DNA of 64,000 nt, from NCBI RefSeq assembly GCF_023921125.1, contig NZ_CP099466.1, positions 1,488,001 through 1,552,000 on the forward strand, read 5' to 3'. The position numbers were made by a program, and so were the translations under genes. The notes under the pieces are model-generated. The model was not told where the DNA came from. It saw only the letters and a program-made list of their open reading frames with translations, and did no database searches. Of this stretch, positions 38,985 through 48,002 are shown one piece after another (within the stretch, counting starts at the first letter, position 1; every line of letters starts with the position of its first letter). Origin of the DNA: Arthrobacter caoxuetaonis (GTDB lineage: Bacteria > Actinomycetota > Actinomycetes > Actinomycetales > Micrococcaceae).

Positions 38985-39442
38985 GCCCCGGCCTCCGCCC
39001 GCCGCACCTGCGCTGGGCGCCCATCGCGCTTGTTGCCCTCGGCGGTGCGGCCGGTGCGGCCAGCCGCGAGGGCCTCTCCCTGGTCATCCCGAATCTCGGC
39101 GAGGTGCCGGTCGCAATCCCGATTATCAACGTGATCGGCGCCTTCCTGCTCGGCTATCTCTACGAGGCAGTCACCCGTCTGGACAGCTCACGGCCTACCG
39201 GCAAAAACCTCAAGCTGCTGCTTGGCACCGGATTCTGCGGCGGTTTCACCACGTACAGTTCGCTGGCTACCGACACGGCCGTGCTGTTCCGCGACGCCCT
39301 GCCCTGGGCAGCAGTGATCTACGCGCTCGGCACGGTGATCGTGGGCGCCGTCGCCACCTGGGCCGGTATCGCCGCTGCCAGCGCGGTTAACGCCCGGTCG
39401 TCCGGACGGCAACGCCAGACCGGACGGAGGGCCGGCTCATGA
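38981..39442 (+). CDS. crcB: CrcB/FluC fluoride channel subunit 1
   Basis: Small membrane protein that exports fluoride as part of a dual-topology channel. The 153-aa subunit has four hydrophobic helices and the pore motif GTGFCGGFTTYSS, with IINVIGAFLLGYLYE upstream. The start overlaps uspA (ATGA) and the end overlaps the second subunit gene (ATGA). Paired crcB genes usually encode two chains that assemble in opposite orientation. No fluoride riboswitch is visible; the upstream sequence is uspA coding DNA. Confidence 0.92.
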   Translation: MSPGLRPPHLRWAPIALVALGGAAGAASREGLSLVIPNLGEVPVAIPIINVIGAFLLGYLYEAVTRLDSSRPTGKNLKLLLGTGFCGGFTTYSSLATDTAVLFRDALPWAAVIYALGTVIVGAVATWAGIAAASAVNARSSGRQRQTGRRAGS

Positions 39443-39816
39443 CTTTCTGGGTATTCCTTCTGCTCGCATTGGCCGGCGGGGTGGGCGCGGCGGTCCGGTT
39501 CCTGGTGGACGGACTCATCCGCTCCCGCCTTAAGACGACGTTCCAGTGGGCGACGACGATCATCAACGTCTCCGGCTCCCTTGTCCTGGGCCTGCTCACC
39601 GGACTCACCATGGAGCGTGTTGTACCGACGGACCTCAGCATTGTGATCGGCACCGGATTCCTGGGCGGCTACACCACCTTCAGCACGGCCAGCTATGAGA
39701 CCGTGCAGCTGATCAAACAGGGGCGCTACGGTGCATCGTTCATCAGCGGTGTCGTGATGCTGGTGTTCTCCGTAGCCGCTGCGGTGCTCGGCCTCTGGAT
39801 CGGCGCTTCCCTGTAG
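39439..39816 (+). CDS. crcB: CrcB/FluC fluoride channel subunit 2
   Basis: Partner of the preceding gene, 125 aa with four helices, GTGFLGGYTTFSTASYETV as pore and Phe-box motif, and INVSGSLVLGLLTG in the Asn-containing helix. It overlaps subunit 1 by four bases, which fits a heteromeric channel made in equal amounts. Its stop lies one base from the stop of the convergent urea transporter gene, with no terminator between. Confidence 0.92.
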   Translation: MTFWVFLLLALAGGVGAAVRFLVDGLIRSRLKTTFQWATTIINVSGSLVLGLLTGLTMERVVPTDLSIVIGTGFLGGYTTFSTASYETVQLIKQGRYGASFISGVVMLVFSVAAAVLGLWIGASL

Positions 39817-39817
39817 C

Positions 39818-40747
39818 CTAGGGCCGTTTGGCAGCGGGAATGTAGTGGGCTATCACCAGGAACACCCACGTGGTGAGGATATACGGCCAGGTGTAGGTGG
39901 GTCCGGAGAGCTCGTGCATCAGCAGGGTCACCACGGCTGTGACGGCCGTTCCCACGACGGCGAGTATCCAGGACAGTGTGCTGCTGCGCAGGAAGACCAC
40001 GGCCAGTGCAATGGCGGTGAGCACGCCCGAGTAGCCTGCCAGGCCGTTCGCGGTTTCCGTGAGGGACTCACCGAGCGCCAGTGCGCACAGGCTGCCCACC
40101 ACGCTGCCGAGCAGCCCGGCCAGGCCCACTTTCCAGCTGGCAACGAACAGTCCGAGCAGGATCAGGGCCCCGGACCAGACGTTGTTGACCAGCACAACCT
40201 CGGACACATTCGTCAGCAGTGAGCGCGCAAAGGCCAGGGGCTCCGAATCAATGGTGGACGACGGTGCCGCGCTCACGTGCAGGGCCTGGGTGCTGAGCAG
40301 TATCCCGGTTGCCACGATGCAGAACGGTGCCGTCGTGGAAGGCAGCGCATAGATTTTCAGCGGTGTCTTCGTGAACAGGGCGACCACCAGCCACGTCACG
40401 GGAGCGCAGAGCAAACCGCCGACAAGCGCGATCGGATATGCCTGCCACTGACCTCCGACAGCAGAGAAGGTTGCAGCACCGGCGAGTGCGCCGCAGAAGC
40501 CCTGCAGGCCCGACGTCACCGAGGAGGCCTCTGCCCCGAGCAGACGCCCTCCCACCGTGTTTCCCGCACAGCCGGTCAGTACCAGCAGGGCCATGCGCCA
40601 GTCGGCTACGGCGAAGGCGGCCAGGATCAGGAGCGCCGTGTAGATGTTGCTCTGGAAGAAGATCTGCGACAGTCCCTGGCCCCAGCCGGTCACCCAGCCG
40701 GAGCCTGAGATGGCGGGACGTGACGCTGCTGCACCGGCGCTGCTCAT
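39818..40747 (-). CDS. Urea transporter (UT family)
   Basis: Membrane channel for urea that feeds the urease encoded upstream in the same operon. The 309-aa protein is hydrophobic throughout, with GWGQGLSQIFFQSNIYTALL near residue 22 and the UT-family LPSTTAPFCIVATGILL motif, together with internal duplication of the fold (SNIYTALLILAAF and NNVWSGALILLGLF). It overlaps the nickel-permease gene by four bases, being the last gene of the urease operon. Confidence 0.9.
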   Translation of the reverse strand: MSSAGAAASRPAISGSGWVTGWGQGLSQIFFQSNIYTALLILAAFAVADWRMALLVLTGCAGNTVGGRLLGAEASSVTSGLQGFCGALAGAATFSAVGGQWQAYPIALVGGLLCAPVTWLVVALFTKTPLKIYALPSTTAPFCIVATGILLSTQALHVSAAPSSTIDSEPLAFARSLLTNVSEVVLVNNVWSGALILLGLFVASWKVGLAGLLGSVVGSLCALALGESLTETANGLAGYSGVLTAIALAVVFLRSSTLSWILAVVGTAVTAVVTLLMHELSGPTYTWPYILTTWVFLVIAHYIPAAKRP

Positions 40748-41898
40748 GGTCTCTCCTCCCCGTGCTCGTTCTCCCGGGGCCTGTCCGCCGCTGCTGCACC
40801 GGCGCTGCCCCGTCCGTTGGGCACGGCCCAGCGCTCCTCCACCCTGCCGAACTTCCAGTAGGCGGTGGAGATGATCCAGACCAGAATGAGCGTGCCCACG
40901 ATGATGTAGCCCAGGTTCTCCAGGTCAAGGCCGGCTACCCATCCGGTGAGCGGGTCGCGCAGCCCGAGTTTCTCATTCAGCAGCCCGACCAGCTCGATCC
41001 CGCCGATCATGACAGCAATCATCACCGAGAGTCCGGTGATGGTGAGGTTGTAATAGACCTTGCGTACCGCGTTGACGCTCGCCCAGCCGTAGGCACGCAC
41101 CATGACCGCGGAGTCCAGCGTGTCGAACAGGCTCATGCCGGCGGCGAAAATGAGCGGCAGGCAGAGAATGGCATACCACGGCAGCCCCGTTGCCGCTCCC
41201 GTTCCGGCCAGCACCAGCAGCGCAATCTCGCTGGCGGTGTCGAAGCCCAGCCCGAACAGGAACCCGACAAAGTACATCTTTCCCGGCCGGTCGATGGTGC
41301 GCATGAGCGGCCGCAGGACACGGCTGATGATGCCGCGTCCCTGCAGATGGCGCTCCAGTTCGAGCTCGTCGAGGTCCCCGTTGCGCGATGCCCGCCAGAC
41401 CTTGAGGATCCCCATGAACGCGACGGCGTTGATGAGCCCGATCACCAGCAGGAAGACGCCGGAGACAACAGTGCCAAACACCCCGAGGCCGCTGCGTACG
41501 CCGTTGCCGTCATCGCTCAGTCCCACTGCCCAGCTCACGCCGAGCGCCAGCAGCGCAGCCATCAGGAAGACGATGGTGGAGTGCCCCAGGGAGAAGAACA
41601 GGCCGACGCCGGCGGCCGGGCGGCGCAGGTCCACCAGCTTGCGGGTGGTGTTGTCGATGGCCGCGATGTGGTCGGCGTCGAACGCATGCCGTACGCCCAG
41701 CACGTAGGCCACCACGGCGATGCCCACCCCGAAGACGGAGGAACCCAGCTGCAGGTGCAGCGGCTCCACCAGGAAGAAGAAGAGTCCGAAGCCCGCGATG
41801 TGCAGTGCGATGACCGGAATGAACGCGAGCGTCACCTGCGCCCGGTAGGAGCGCTGCGGCGGCGCTGCTTCCGCCAGCGCGTTCGAGTGTTTGCGCAA
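40744..41898 (-). CDS. NiCoT family nickel/cobalt permease
   Basis: Secondary transporter with high affinity for nickel, placed to supply urease. The 384-aa protein has about eight helices and the metal-recognition motif RHAFDADHIAAIDNTTR in the second helix, followed by FFSLGHSTIVFLMA and LGFDTASEIALL. The start is TTG at 41898 with GGAAGG eight bases upstream; no later in-frame ATG precedes the first helix. It lies 13 bp after ureD. Confidence 0.93.
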   Translation of the reverse strand: MRKHSNALAEAAPPQRSYRAQVTLAFIPVIALHIAGFGLFFFLVEPLHLQLGSSVFGVGIAVVAYVLGVRHAFDADHIAAIDNTTRKLVDLRRPAAGVGLFFSLGHSTIVFLMAALLALGVSWAVGLSDDGNGVRSGLGVFGTVVSGVFLLVIGLINAVAFMGILKVWRASRNGDLDELELERHLQGRGIISRVLRPLMRTIDRPGKMYFVGFLFGLGFDTASEIALLVLAGTGAATGLPWYAILCLPLIFAAGMSLFDTLDSAVMVRAYGWASVNAVRKVYYNLTITGLSVMIAVMIGGIELVGLLNEKLGLRDPLTGWVAGLDLENLGYIIVGTLILVWIISTAYWKFGRVEERWAVPNGRGSAGAAAADRPRENEHGEERP

Positions 41899-41911
41899 GG
41901 TCAGAACCTTC

Positions 41912-42970
41912 CTAGGTTTTCCGGATCACGGGTGCCCGTTTCCCGGTCAGCAGCTCATGTACGGCAGCGGCCGCGGCCGTGTTCGCTGCCGCCACAGCCA
42001 CGGTGTCGTTGCCCACCAGCCGCATCCAGACGCCGGCGTCACCGGGCAGCGTACTGACCCCGAAAATCAGGTCGCCGCCGCTTTCGCTGACCGCCAGGTT
42101 CACGGTCTCGGCCAGCTGGGCAGCCGGAACCAGGGGAGTGAAGACGTAGAGCATCGCCAGCACATCGTGGCCGGCGAGTACGCCAAGCCCGTTTACGCCT
42201 CCCGCTTCCCCAACCCCGGTATCGTCCTTGGGGCAGAGCCGTACCCGGTCCAGGGCCACCAGCCTGCCGTCCGGCCGCCGCACCTCGAGATCGGAGGCGT
42301 ACACGTCGTAGGCATGACGCTCACCGCGGGCGAGCCGGCCGGCGTACACGGTCTCACCCAGCACCAGCGTCGCGGACTCGTCGAGCACTACCGACGTCTG
42401 CTGGTAGAAGCGCGAATCGGCAAAGGGCACAACGGGGTCGGGCAGATACTCCACGTAGGAACCCTCGCCGGCCTCGATGTTCATGACGGCAGTGGCATAG
42501 CCGTGGTCCATGCGGTACACGCGGGTATGCGCCTGGGTGGTCACGTGCGCGGATGTTCCCGGACCGAAGCGCATGTCGGTGCGCTGCCGGTCGCCCTGAA
42601 GGATGCCTCCGCCGGATGACATGAGGTAGGTGTAGGGCAGGTCGGGGCGCAGCAGGTTGAAGTACAGCGGCCTCATGATCTGCAGCGGTGACTTCTGGTA
42701 ATGCTGCACCAGCTCGGTGCGCCCGCGGTTGCGGTCGAAGCCAAGCTGCAGGATGCCCACTTTTCCGGGACTGCCGACGGGCAGGCCGGTTGGAGCGCCG
42801 GTATGCTGCAGTACTTCCTCCGGAACCCGGAGCGGTTCGTAGTACGCCGGTTCAAGCCGGTAACCGCCGGTGCTCGGCGACCGCCCTCCGGTCCGGGGTT
42901 CTGGTAGCGGGGGAACGGAAGTCAGCGGTGACGGTGAAGCGCTTCGCGGATCCGCAGCGTTGACCGTCAT
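41912..42970 (-). CDS. ureD: UreD/UreH urease accessory protein
   Basis: Scaffold that binds apo-urease and, with UreF and UreG, helps load nickel. The 352-aa protein has a Pro/Ser-rich N-terminal extension of about 60 residues, then family sequence: GKVGILQLGFDRNRGRTELV, SSGGGILQGDRQRTDMRFGPG and TQAHTRVYRMD. The ATG overlaps the ureG stop by four bases. Length is above the usual 270-300 because of the N-terminal extension. Confidence 0.92.
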   Translation of the reverse strand: MTVNAADPRSASPSPLTSVPPLPEPRTGGRSPSTGGYRLEPAYYEPLRVPEEVLQHTGAPTGLPVGSPGKVGILQLGFDRNRGRTELVQHYQKSPLQIMRPLYFNLLRPDLPYTYLMSSGGGILQGDRQRTDMRFGPGTSAHVTTQAHTRVYRMDHGYATAVMNIEAGEGSYVEYLPDPVVPFADSRFYQQTSVVLDESATLVLGETVYAGRLARGERHAYDVYASDLEVRRPDGRLVALDRVRLCPKDDTGVGEAGGVNGLGVLAGHDVLAMLYVFTPLVPAAQLAETVNLAVSESGGDLIFGVSTLPGDAGVWMRLVGNDTVAVAAANTAAAAAVHELLTGKRAPVIRKT

Positions 42971-43602
42971 CCGATGAGCTCAGTTTTGGCGCCGTTCCAC
43001 TGCGTCATGATTTGCTGGTGGAGTTCGTCCACCCCATGCCCTGTGAGGGAGTTCGTCAGCACTACCGGCCTGCCATCACGCACCCGGTGGGCATCGCTCT
43101 CCATCACGTCGAGGTTGGTGCGCACGTACTGTGCAATATCGATTTTATTGATCACCAGGATGTCACTGTCGGTGATTCCCGGCCCCCGCTTGCGGGGCAT
43201 CTTCTCACCCTCCGCAGTGTCCAGCACAAACACGAACACGTCCGCCAGGGCCGGTGAAAACGTGAGGGTCAGGTTGTCTCCGCCCGACTCGTAGATGAGG
43301 GTATCGATTTCGGGAAACCGGTCCAGCATCTCCGCACCGGCAGCAAGGTTCATGGTCGGGTCATCACGTACTGCTGTGTGCGGGCAGGAACCGGTCTCCA
43401 CCCCGATCACCCGCTCGGGATCGAGGATGCCGTCCAGTTCCCGGCGGACGTGGTGGGCGTCCTCCTGCGTATAGATGTCGTTTGTGATGACGCCGGGGGT
43501 CCGTCCGGCCGCGATGAGCCGGGGAACGAGGGCCTCCGTCAGCGCAGTCTTGCCGCTGCCCACGGGTCCGCCGATTCCGATCCTCAACACGTTCTCGCTC
43601 AT
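42967..43602 (-). CDS. ureG: UreG urease accessory GTPase
   Basis: GTPase that powers nickel insertion into urease. The open frame is longer, but the ATG at 43602 (MSENVLRIGIGGPVGSGKTA) has GAGGAAG upstream and gives the usual length, 211 aa. P-loop GPVGSGKT at 12-19, the nickel-binding CPHT motif (VETGSCPHTAV), and NKIDIAQYV are present. There is no histidine-rich N-terminal tail such as some UreG proteins carry, so nickel storage must be elsewhere, possibly in ureX. Confidence 0.96.
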   Translation of the reverse strand: MSENVLRIGIGGPVGSGKTALTEALVPRLIAAGRTPGVITNDIYTQEDAHHVRRELDGILDPERVIGVETGSCPHTAVRDDPTMNLAAGAEMLDRFPEIDTLIYESGGDNLTLTFSPALADVFVFVLDTAEGEKMPRKRGPGITDSDILVINKIDIAQYVRTNLDVMESDAHRVRDGRPVVLTNSLTGHGVDELHQQIMTQWNGAKTELIG

Positions 43603-43678
43603 ATCTTCCTCATTTCCAAAGTACGTTCCATCGCTGGGTGTCCGCGCATCCGCCCGGTGCGCGCTGGTTGTTGCTTCC

Positions 43679-44368
43679 CTAGCTGGCGAAGAGCCGTGCG
43701 TCGGCTTTCTCATGCCGGGCGGACATGACATCCGCCATTGGCGCACAGCCGCCGAGGTCAGCCAGGTCCCGTTCCAGGGCGGCGTCGGTCGCCTGCTCTA
43801 TCACGGCGGCCGTTTCCAGCAGGACCGCCTGGGCATGCCGGTGGTCCGTCAGCCGCAGCCGGAGCGCGGCACCGACGAAGCTGGCCGAGAAGGCGAACAG
43901 ATCCGATGCCACGGCCTGCCGGGTCTGGACCCCGCCGGCTGCATACACCGCTGCCGTCACGACCGGCTGGCAGCCGGGCGTGGCCCGGCTGCGCACCCGT
44001 TCGGCGTATCGGGCGAGGATCGGCTGCTCCATCAGCTCGGCACCCAGATCGATCAGCTGGTGCCCGCTGCGCACGGACGCCTTGCGCATTTCCGCGTTCA
44101 GTTTGGAAGCGAAGAGGAGCTGGTCGATTTCCTGCACCAGGTCGACGTCGCCGTCGGACGCCGCGCGGTGCGCTGCGGCGAGGGCTGTTGCGTCCCCCGG
44201 ACCGACCGAGTGCAGCAGCAGCCCGGCCAGCAGCGGCTGCACGTCGCCGCGCTTGACAAGCCGCGCCTGGCTGTAGCCCTCAAGCCCGTGCGACATCGTG
44301 TAGAAACCGCTGGGGAAGGCAGAGTCTGCGAACTGCAGGCTCGTGAGCAGCTGCGATATATCCGACAT
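43679..44368 (-). CDS. ureF: UreF urease accessory protein
   Basis: All-helical partner of UreD that controls UreG GTPase activity during urease maturation. The 229-aa protein has SLQFADSAFPSGFYTMSHGL at the N-terminus, SGHQLIDLGAELMEQP in the middle, and AASDGDVDLVQEIDQLLFAS. The ATG at 44368 follows ureC by 9 bp. A 76-bp gap then separates it from ureG. Confidence 0.92.
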   Translation of the reverse strand: MSDISQLLTSLQFADSAFPSGFYTMSHGLEGYSQARLVKRGDVQPLLAGLLLHSVGPGDATALAAAHRAASDGDVDLVQEIDQLLFASKLNAEMRKASVRSGHQLIDLGAELMEQPILARYAERVRSRATPGCQPVVTAAVYAAGGVQTRQAVASDLFAFSASFVGAALRLRLTDHRHAQAVLLETAAVIEQATDAALERDLADLGGCAPMADVMSARHEKADARLFAS

Positions 44369-44377
44369 GCGCCGCCC

Positions 44378-46102
44378 CTAAGCCAGGAAGAACAGCTGGG
44401 TCAGCGGGAGGGACTGTGCCGGGGGTATGGAGGCCAGCGTGCCGTTGTACCTGACGTCGTAGGTCTCCGGGTCCACGGTGATGTCAGGCGTGGCATTGTT
44501 GCGGACCATGTGTTCCTTGCCGATGCCGCGGCAGCGGTGCACCGGGAAGACCTGGCTTTCCAGCCCGAGTTGTTCCGGCACGCCCGTGTCGATGGCGGCC
44601 TGGGACATGAAGGTTGCCCGGGTGCTCTGAAGTGCCTTGCCCTGCGCGCCGAACATGGGCCGGTAGAACACCGGCTGCGGGGTGGGCAGGGAAGCGTTCG
44701 GGTCTCCCATCAGCGCCCAGTTGATCAGCCCGCCCTTGACGATCAGCCTGGGCTTGGCTGCAAAGGACTGGATCGGCCAGAGGACGATGTCCGCCATCTT
44801 CCCCGCTTCCAGCGAACCGATGTAGTCAGACACGCCCTGGGTGATGGCCGGGTTGATGGTGATCTTGGCCAGGTAGCGCAGCACCCGGAAGTTGTCGTTG
44901 TCCGCGCTGTCTTCCGGCAGCTTGCCGCGCTGGTCCTTGCAGTGGTGGGCGATCTGGAAGGTGCGCATGAAGGACTCGCCGATCCGCCCCATAGCCTGGG
45001 AATCGGAGGACACCATCGAGATGATGCCTTCGTCGTGGAAGACGGTTTCGGCCGAGATCGTCTCGGCCCGTACCCGGGAGTCGGCGAAGGCAACGTCTTC
45101 GGGGATGTCGTGGGAGAGGTGGTGGCAGACCATCACCATGTCGAGGAGCTCGTCCACCGAGTTGGCGGTGTAGGGCAGCGTCGGGTTCGTGGACGAGGGC
45201 AGCACGTTGGGGTGGCCGGCCACCTTGATGATGTCCGGTGCGTGCCCGCCGCCGGCGCCCTCGGTGTGGAAGGTGTGGATGGTGCGGCCGTCGATCGCGT
45301 CGAGCGTGTTTTCCACGTAACCGGCCTCGTTGAGGCTGTCGGTGTGCACCGAGATCTGGATGTCGTAGTCGTCAGCCACGGAAAGCGCCATACTCAGCGC
45401 AGCGGGTGTCGCACCGAAGTCTTCGTGGACCTTCAGTCCCGCCGCACCGCCCTCGATCTGCTCGATCAGGGCATCCGGCAGCGATCCGTTCCCCTTGCCG
45501 AGCACGCCCATGTTGACGGGCATCCCCTCGATCGACTGGAGCATCCTGCCGAGGTTCCATACACCGGGAGTGGTCGTGACGCCGTTGGTGCCGTCGGTGG
45601 GCCCCGTGCCGCCTCCAAAGAGCGTGGTGATGCCGTTGGACAAGGCCGCAAGGGCCTGCTCGGGGGAGATGTAGTGCACATGGGAGTCGATGCCGCCGGC
45701 GGTGGCAATGAAGTGTTCGCCGGCCAGCAGTTCGGTGCCTGGTCCAACTACAAGACGGGGATCGACTCCGCTCTGGGTATGCGGGTTCCCGGATTTGCCG
45801 ACCCCGGCGATCTTGCCGTCACGAATGCCGATGTCGCCCTTAACGACTCCGAGAATCGGGTCCAGGATGATGGCGTTTGTGATGACCAGGTCCAGGACTC
45901 CTTCAGCGGAAGTTGCCTGGGGGTCGGCGGCCATGCCGTCGCGGGCGGTCTTGCCGCCGCCGTAGACAACTTCGTCGCCGTAATGGCCCTCGTTGAAGTC
46001 CTTCTCGATCTCGATCACCAGATTGGTGTCGGCCAGACGGACCCGGTCGCCGGTGGTCGGACCGAAGAGGTCCGTGTACTGTTTACGCGAAATTTTCGCC
46101 AT
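44378..46102 (-). CDS. ureC: UreC, urease alpha subunit
   Basis: Catalytic subunit hydrolysing urea to ammonia and carbamate at a two-nickel centre. The 574-aa protein retains every ligand: His141 and His143 (DSHVHY), the carbamylated Lys224 (GLKVHEDFG), His253, His279 (HTEGAGGGH) and Asp367 (SSDSQAMGR). The mobile flap has Cys326-His327 (VCHHLSHD), and Arg343 is in place. All are shifted by seven residues from the Klebsiella numbering. Its start shares one base with the ureB stop (TGATG). Confidence 0.98.
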   Translation of the reverse strand: MAKISRKQYTDLFGPTTGDRVRLADTNLVIEIEKDFNEGHYGDEVVYGGGKTARDGMAADPQATSAEGVLDLVITNAIILDPILGVVKGDIGIRDGKIAGVGKSGNPHTQSGVDPRLVVGPGTELLAGEHFIATAGGIDSHVHYISPEQALAALSNGITTLFGGGTGPTDGTNGVTTTPGVWNLGRMLQSIEGMPVNMGVLGKGNGSLPDALIEQIEGGAAGLKVHEDFGATPAALSMALSVADDYDIQISVHTDSLNEAGYVENTLDAIDGRTIHTFHTEGAGGGHAPDIIKVAGHPNVLPSSTNPTLPYTANSVDELLDMVMVCHHLSHDIPEDVAFADSRVRAETISAETVFHDEGIISMVSSDSQAMGRIGESFMRTFQIAHHCKDQRGKLPEDSADNDNFRVLRYLAKITINPAITQGVSDYIGSLEAGKMADIVLWPIQSFAAKPRLIVKGGLINWALMGDPNASLPTPQPVFYRPMFGAQGKALQSTRATFMSQAAIDTGVPEQLGLESQVFPVHRCRGIGKEHMVRNNATPDITVDPETYDVRYNGTLASIPPAQSLPLTQLFFLA

Positions 46103-46548
46103 CAGTTCTTCCCCTCGTTTGCGGAGCCGACCTTCGCCGCACCGCCCTGGTTGTTCGCGCTGGGTTTGGCGGTCGGCTTGCCGTCCTGGAACCCGAGTTC
46201 CCTCATCCGTGCCATGGCGCGGATCTTGGTGTCAGCGGCGTCGAGGCCTCCGTCGACGAGGTTGTTGAAGCCGATCACCCGCCGACCGCCGGCATAGGCG
46301 GTGAGGGTCACCTCCCGGGTGTCGCCGGCCTCAATACGCACTCCGGTACCTGCCGGCAGGTCCAGGTGCATGCCGTACGCGAGTTCGCGCTCGAACAGGA
46401 GAGCCTTGTTGGTTTCGAAGAAGTGGAAGTGGGATCCAACCTGCACGGCCCGGTCGCCGGTGTTGCTTACCAGCAGGGTGACGCTTGGCCGTCCGGCGTT
46501 GATCTCAATGTCCTCTTGCTTGTGGTCATAGGTGGGGCTGCCCATCAT
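46102..46548 (-). CDS. ureB: UreB, urease beta subunit
   Basis: Structural subunit of the urease trimer. The 148-aa protein has the core [56 protein letters not shown] and IGFNNLVDG. It is longer than the usual 101-110 aa because of a C-terminal extension rich in Lys, Ala, Asn and Gly (from about 110 onward), and its N-terminus lacks the common IPGE. Start ATG with GGAAGGA just upstream, 13 bp after ureX. Confidence 0.95.
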   Translation of the reverse strand: MMGSPTYDHKQEDIEINAGRPSVTLLVSNTGDRAVQVGSHFHFFETNKALLFERELAYGMHLDLPAGTGVRIEAGDTREVTLTAYAGGRRVIGFNNLVDGGLDAADTKIRAMARMRELGFQDGKPTAKPSANNQGGAAKVGSANEGKN

Positions 46549-46561
46549 GATGTGTCCTTCC

Positions 46562-47512
46562 CTAGCGCGCAGGGCGCTGCATGTGGTTGTGCGGTGGGGA
46601 CCCGGTCAATTCCTGCCGATCGGGGCGGGGATGGCTGTGCGGATGGCCGGCGGCCATCCCGGAGCTGTGCGGGTGGGAGTGCCCGCCGGACTCCTCAAAG
46701 GCGTGCGAGTGGGCGTATCCGTGGCCGTGGTCGGCCTGCAGGCCGGCTTCCACGCCGGTCCGGCCGTGGCTGAGGGCGTGCAGCGTGTCGCGGACACGCT
46801 CACTGATTACCCGGAGCACTGCTTTTTCGCTCATCAGCGCGCCGTAGAACTCGACACCGGAGAACCCTCCTTCGCCGTACGGCACCACGTCCGAGTACAC
46901 GGTTGCTGCCCGGCGGAAACCGGCCGGAACCACGAAGGCGTGCGTGCTGCCGAGCAGCCGGAGCCGCTGAACAGCCTCCAGAAGTGCTTCCACGCTGCTG
47001 ACCGCCGCCGTCTCAACGGGGATGCCCGCTCCATGGGTGCGGACCAGGTGGGAGATGCGGTAGAGATCGGCGTCATCGAAGGGGTTGGCGGCATCCGCGG
47101 TGATCAGCACTGCGGATGCCGCCTCCCGCCGCCGCACTTCGGTGGCTGCGGTTCTCAGCCAGGCCGTGAGATGGTCCGGGGTTCCGAAGGGCTCGGACAG
47201 GGCCAGCTGTGGCCCGGCGTTTGTGGTGCCGCCTGCCGCTGAGAGCCAGTGAAGTGTCTTCGCCGTGTCGGCAATGAGGGTGGGGTTGCGGCCAAAGGTC
47301 ATCGGAAGCACCACTACCGGCTGGGGGCCGGAACCGGAAACGTCACCGCCCCGGTCGAGCAGTTGTGTGAGCAGATTGTGGAGGGACCGGCCGGCCGGAC
47401 TGACGAAGACACCGGGCATCAGGTCCGGCACGAAGGAAAGATCCGCGCCGTTCCCGCTCTCGTGTCCTCCAACCAGCACCACCGCCGCGCCCGGCTCCGG
47501 GCGCCGCGTCAA
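46562..47512 (-). CDS. UreX: two-domain CbiX/SirB-like chelatase relative with histidine-rich tail, inside the urease operon
   Basis: The start is placed at TTG 47512, just after the ureA stop (47514-47516), with GGAG six bases upstream; it gives 316 aa. Domain 1 (about 10-125) opens with [20 protein letters not shown], where His17 matches the chelatase catalytic histidine, and has [13 protein letters not shown] at 65-77. Domain 2 (about 134-250) repeats the fold as [20 protein letters not shown] and [10 protein letters not shown] but lacks the histidine. The tail from 262 to 310 carries 12 His, mostly as HSH, HPH and HGH. Context between ureA and ureB, and the absence of ureE, suggest a nickel-handling protein. 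The chelatase resemblance is by pattern only; a cobaltochelatase of cobamide synthesis is the alternative, but no such pathway genes are nearby. Confidence 0.75.
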   Translation of the reverse strand: MTRRPEPGAAVVLVGGHESGNGADLSFVPDLMPGVFVSPAGRSLHNLLTQLLDRGGDVSGSGPQPVVVLPMTFGRNPTLIADTAKTLHWLSAAGGTTNAGPQLALSEPFGTPDHLTAWLRTAATEVRRREAASAVLITADAANPFDDADLYRISHLVRTHGAGIPVETAAVSSVEALLEAVQRLRLLGSTHAFVVPAGFRRAATVYSDVVPYGEGGFSGVEFYGALMSEKAVLRVISERVRDTLHALSHGRTGVEAGLQADHGHGYAHSHAFEESGGHSHPHSSGMAAGHPHSHPRPDRQELTGSPPHNHMQRPAR

Positions 47513-47513
47513 C

Positions 47514-47819
47514 TCACACTCCGATGGGATCGTGGCAGGAGACAAGCTTGCTGCCGTCGACGAAGGTCGCCTCGATCTGCAGCAGGGGCAGCCGCTCACG
47601 GACGCCGTCCATGCACTGGCTCTCAGAGACGATGGTTTTGCCGAGCTCCATCACCTCCGCCACGGTCCGGCCGTCCCTGGCCCCTTCCAGGATTGCCTCG
47701 CAGATCAGGGCAGTGGCCTCGCTGACGTTGAGTTTGGTTCCCCGATCGCGTCGTTTGCGGGCCAGATCGGCCACTTGATACACGTACAGTTTGTCGATTT
47801 CCTTGGGCGTGAGGTTCAT
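47514..47819 (-). CDS. ureA: UreA, urease gamma subunit
   Basis: Smallest urease subunit. The start is ATG 47819 (MNLTPKEIDKLYVYQVADLA) with GAAGG upstream, giving the standard 101 aa; the longer open frame is not family sequence. Conserved parts include ARKRRDRGTKLNVSEATALI, GARDGRTVAEVMELGK and the end GSKLVSCHDPIGV. It is the first gene of the urease operon; two palindromes overlap its upstream region. Confidence 0.96.
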   Translation of the reverse strand: MNLTPKEIDKLYVYQVADLARKRRDRGTKLNVSEATALICEAILEGARDGRTVAEVMELGKTIVSESQCMDGVRERLPLLQIEATFVDGSKLVSCHDPIGV

Positions 47820-47864
47820 GTCTTCACCTTCAGAACGCAGTTGCGGCTGTCTCGAAACCGCTCC

Positions 47865-47898
47865 CTTGGCTCGCTGCCAAGCTCGCTTATAAGCGAGC
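47865..47898. promoter_or_regulatory. Adjacent palindromes in the urease operon promoter region
   Basis: CTTGGC-TCGCT-GCCAAG (47865-47881) abuts a perfect 18-bp palindrome GCTCGCTTATAAGCGAGC (47881-47898). The second contains TTATAA and so could overlap a -10 element. They lie 46-79 bp upstream of the ureA ATG. The layout resembles a dimeric-repressor operator. The regulator is unknown. Confidence 0.5.
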
Positions 47899-47928
47899 GT
47901 ACGCGCAGCGACTGACCGGCAATACCCT

Positions 47929-47960
47929 AAAGGACCTCTCCCGGGCGGGAGAGGTCCTTT
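47929..47960 (-). terminator. Terminator of osmC
   Basis: A perfect 15-bp stem joins 47929-47943 (AAAGGACCTCTCCCG) to 47946-47960 (CGGGAGAGGTCCTTT). On the minus strand it follows osmC and ends in a T-run; it separates osmC from the urease operon. Confidence 0.88.
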
Positions 47961-48002
47961 TCGCCTGGGTGGCACCGGGCGGCGCTGGCGGGACGTGCGG
48001 GA

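Noticed and set aside
38400..39000. Fluoride riboswitch ahead of crcB
   Set aside because: No crcB-motif RNA is visible; the sequence directly upstream of the first crcB gene is uspA coding DNA.
43475..46297. 940-aa plus-strand open frame across the urease genes
   Set aside because: It is antisense to ureG, ureF and ureC, which have complete motif sets; GC-rich codon bias leaves long open shadow frames on the opposite strand.
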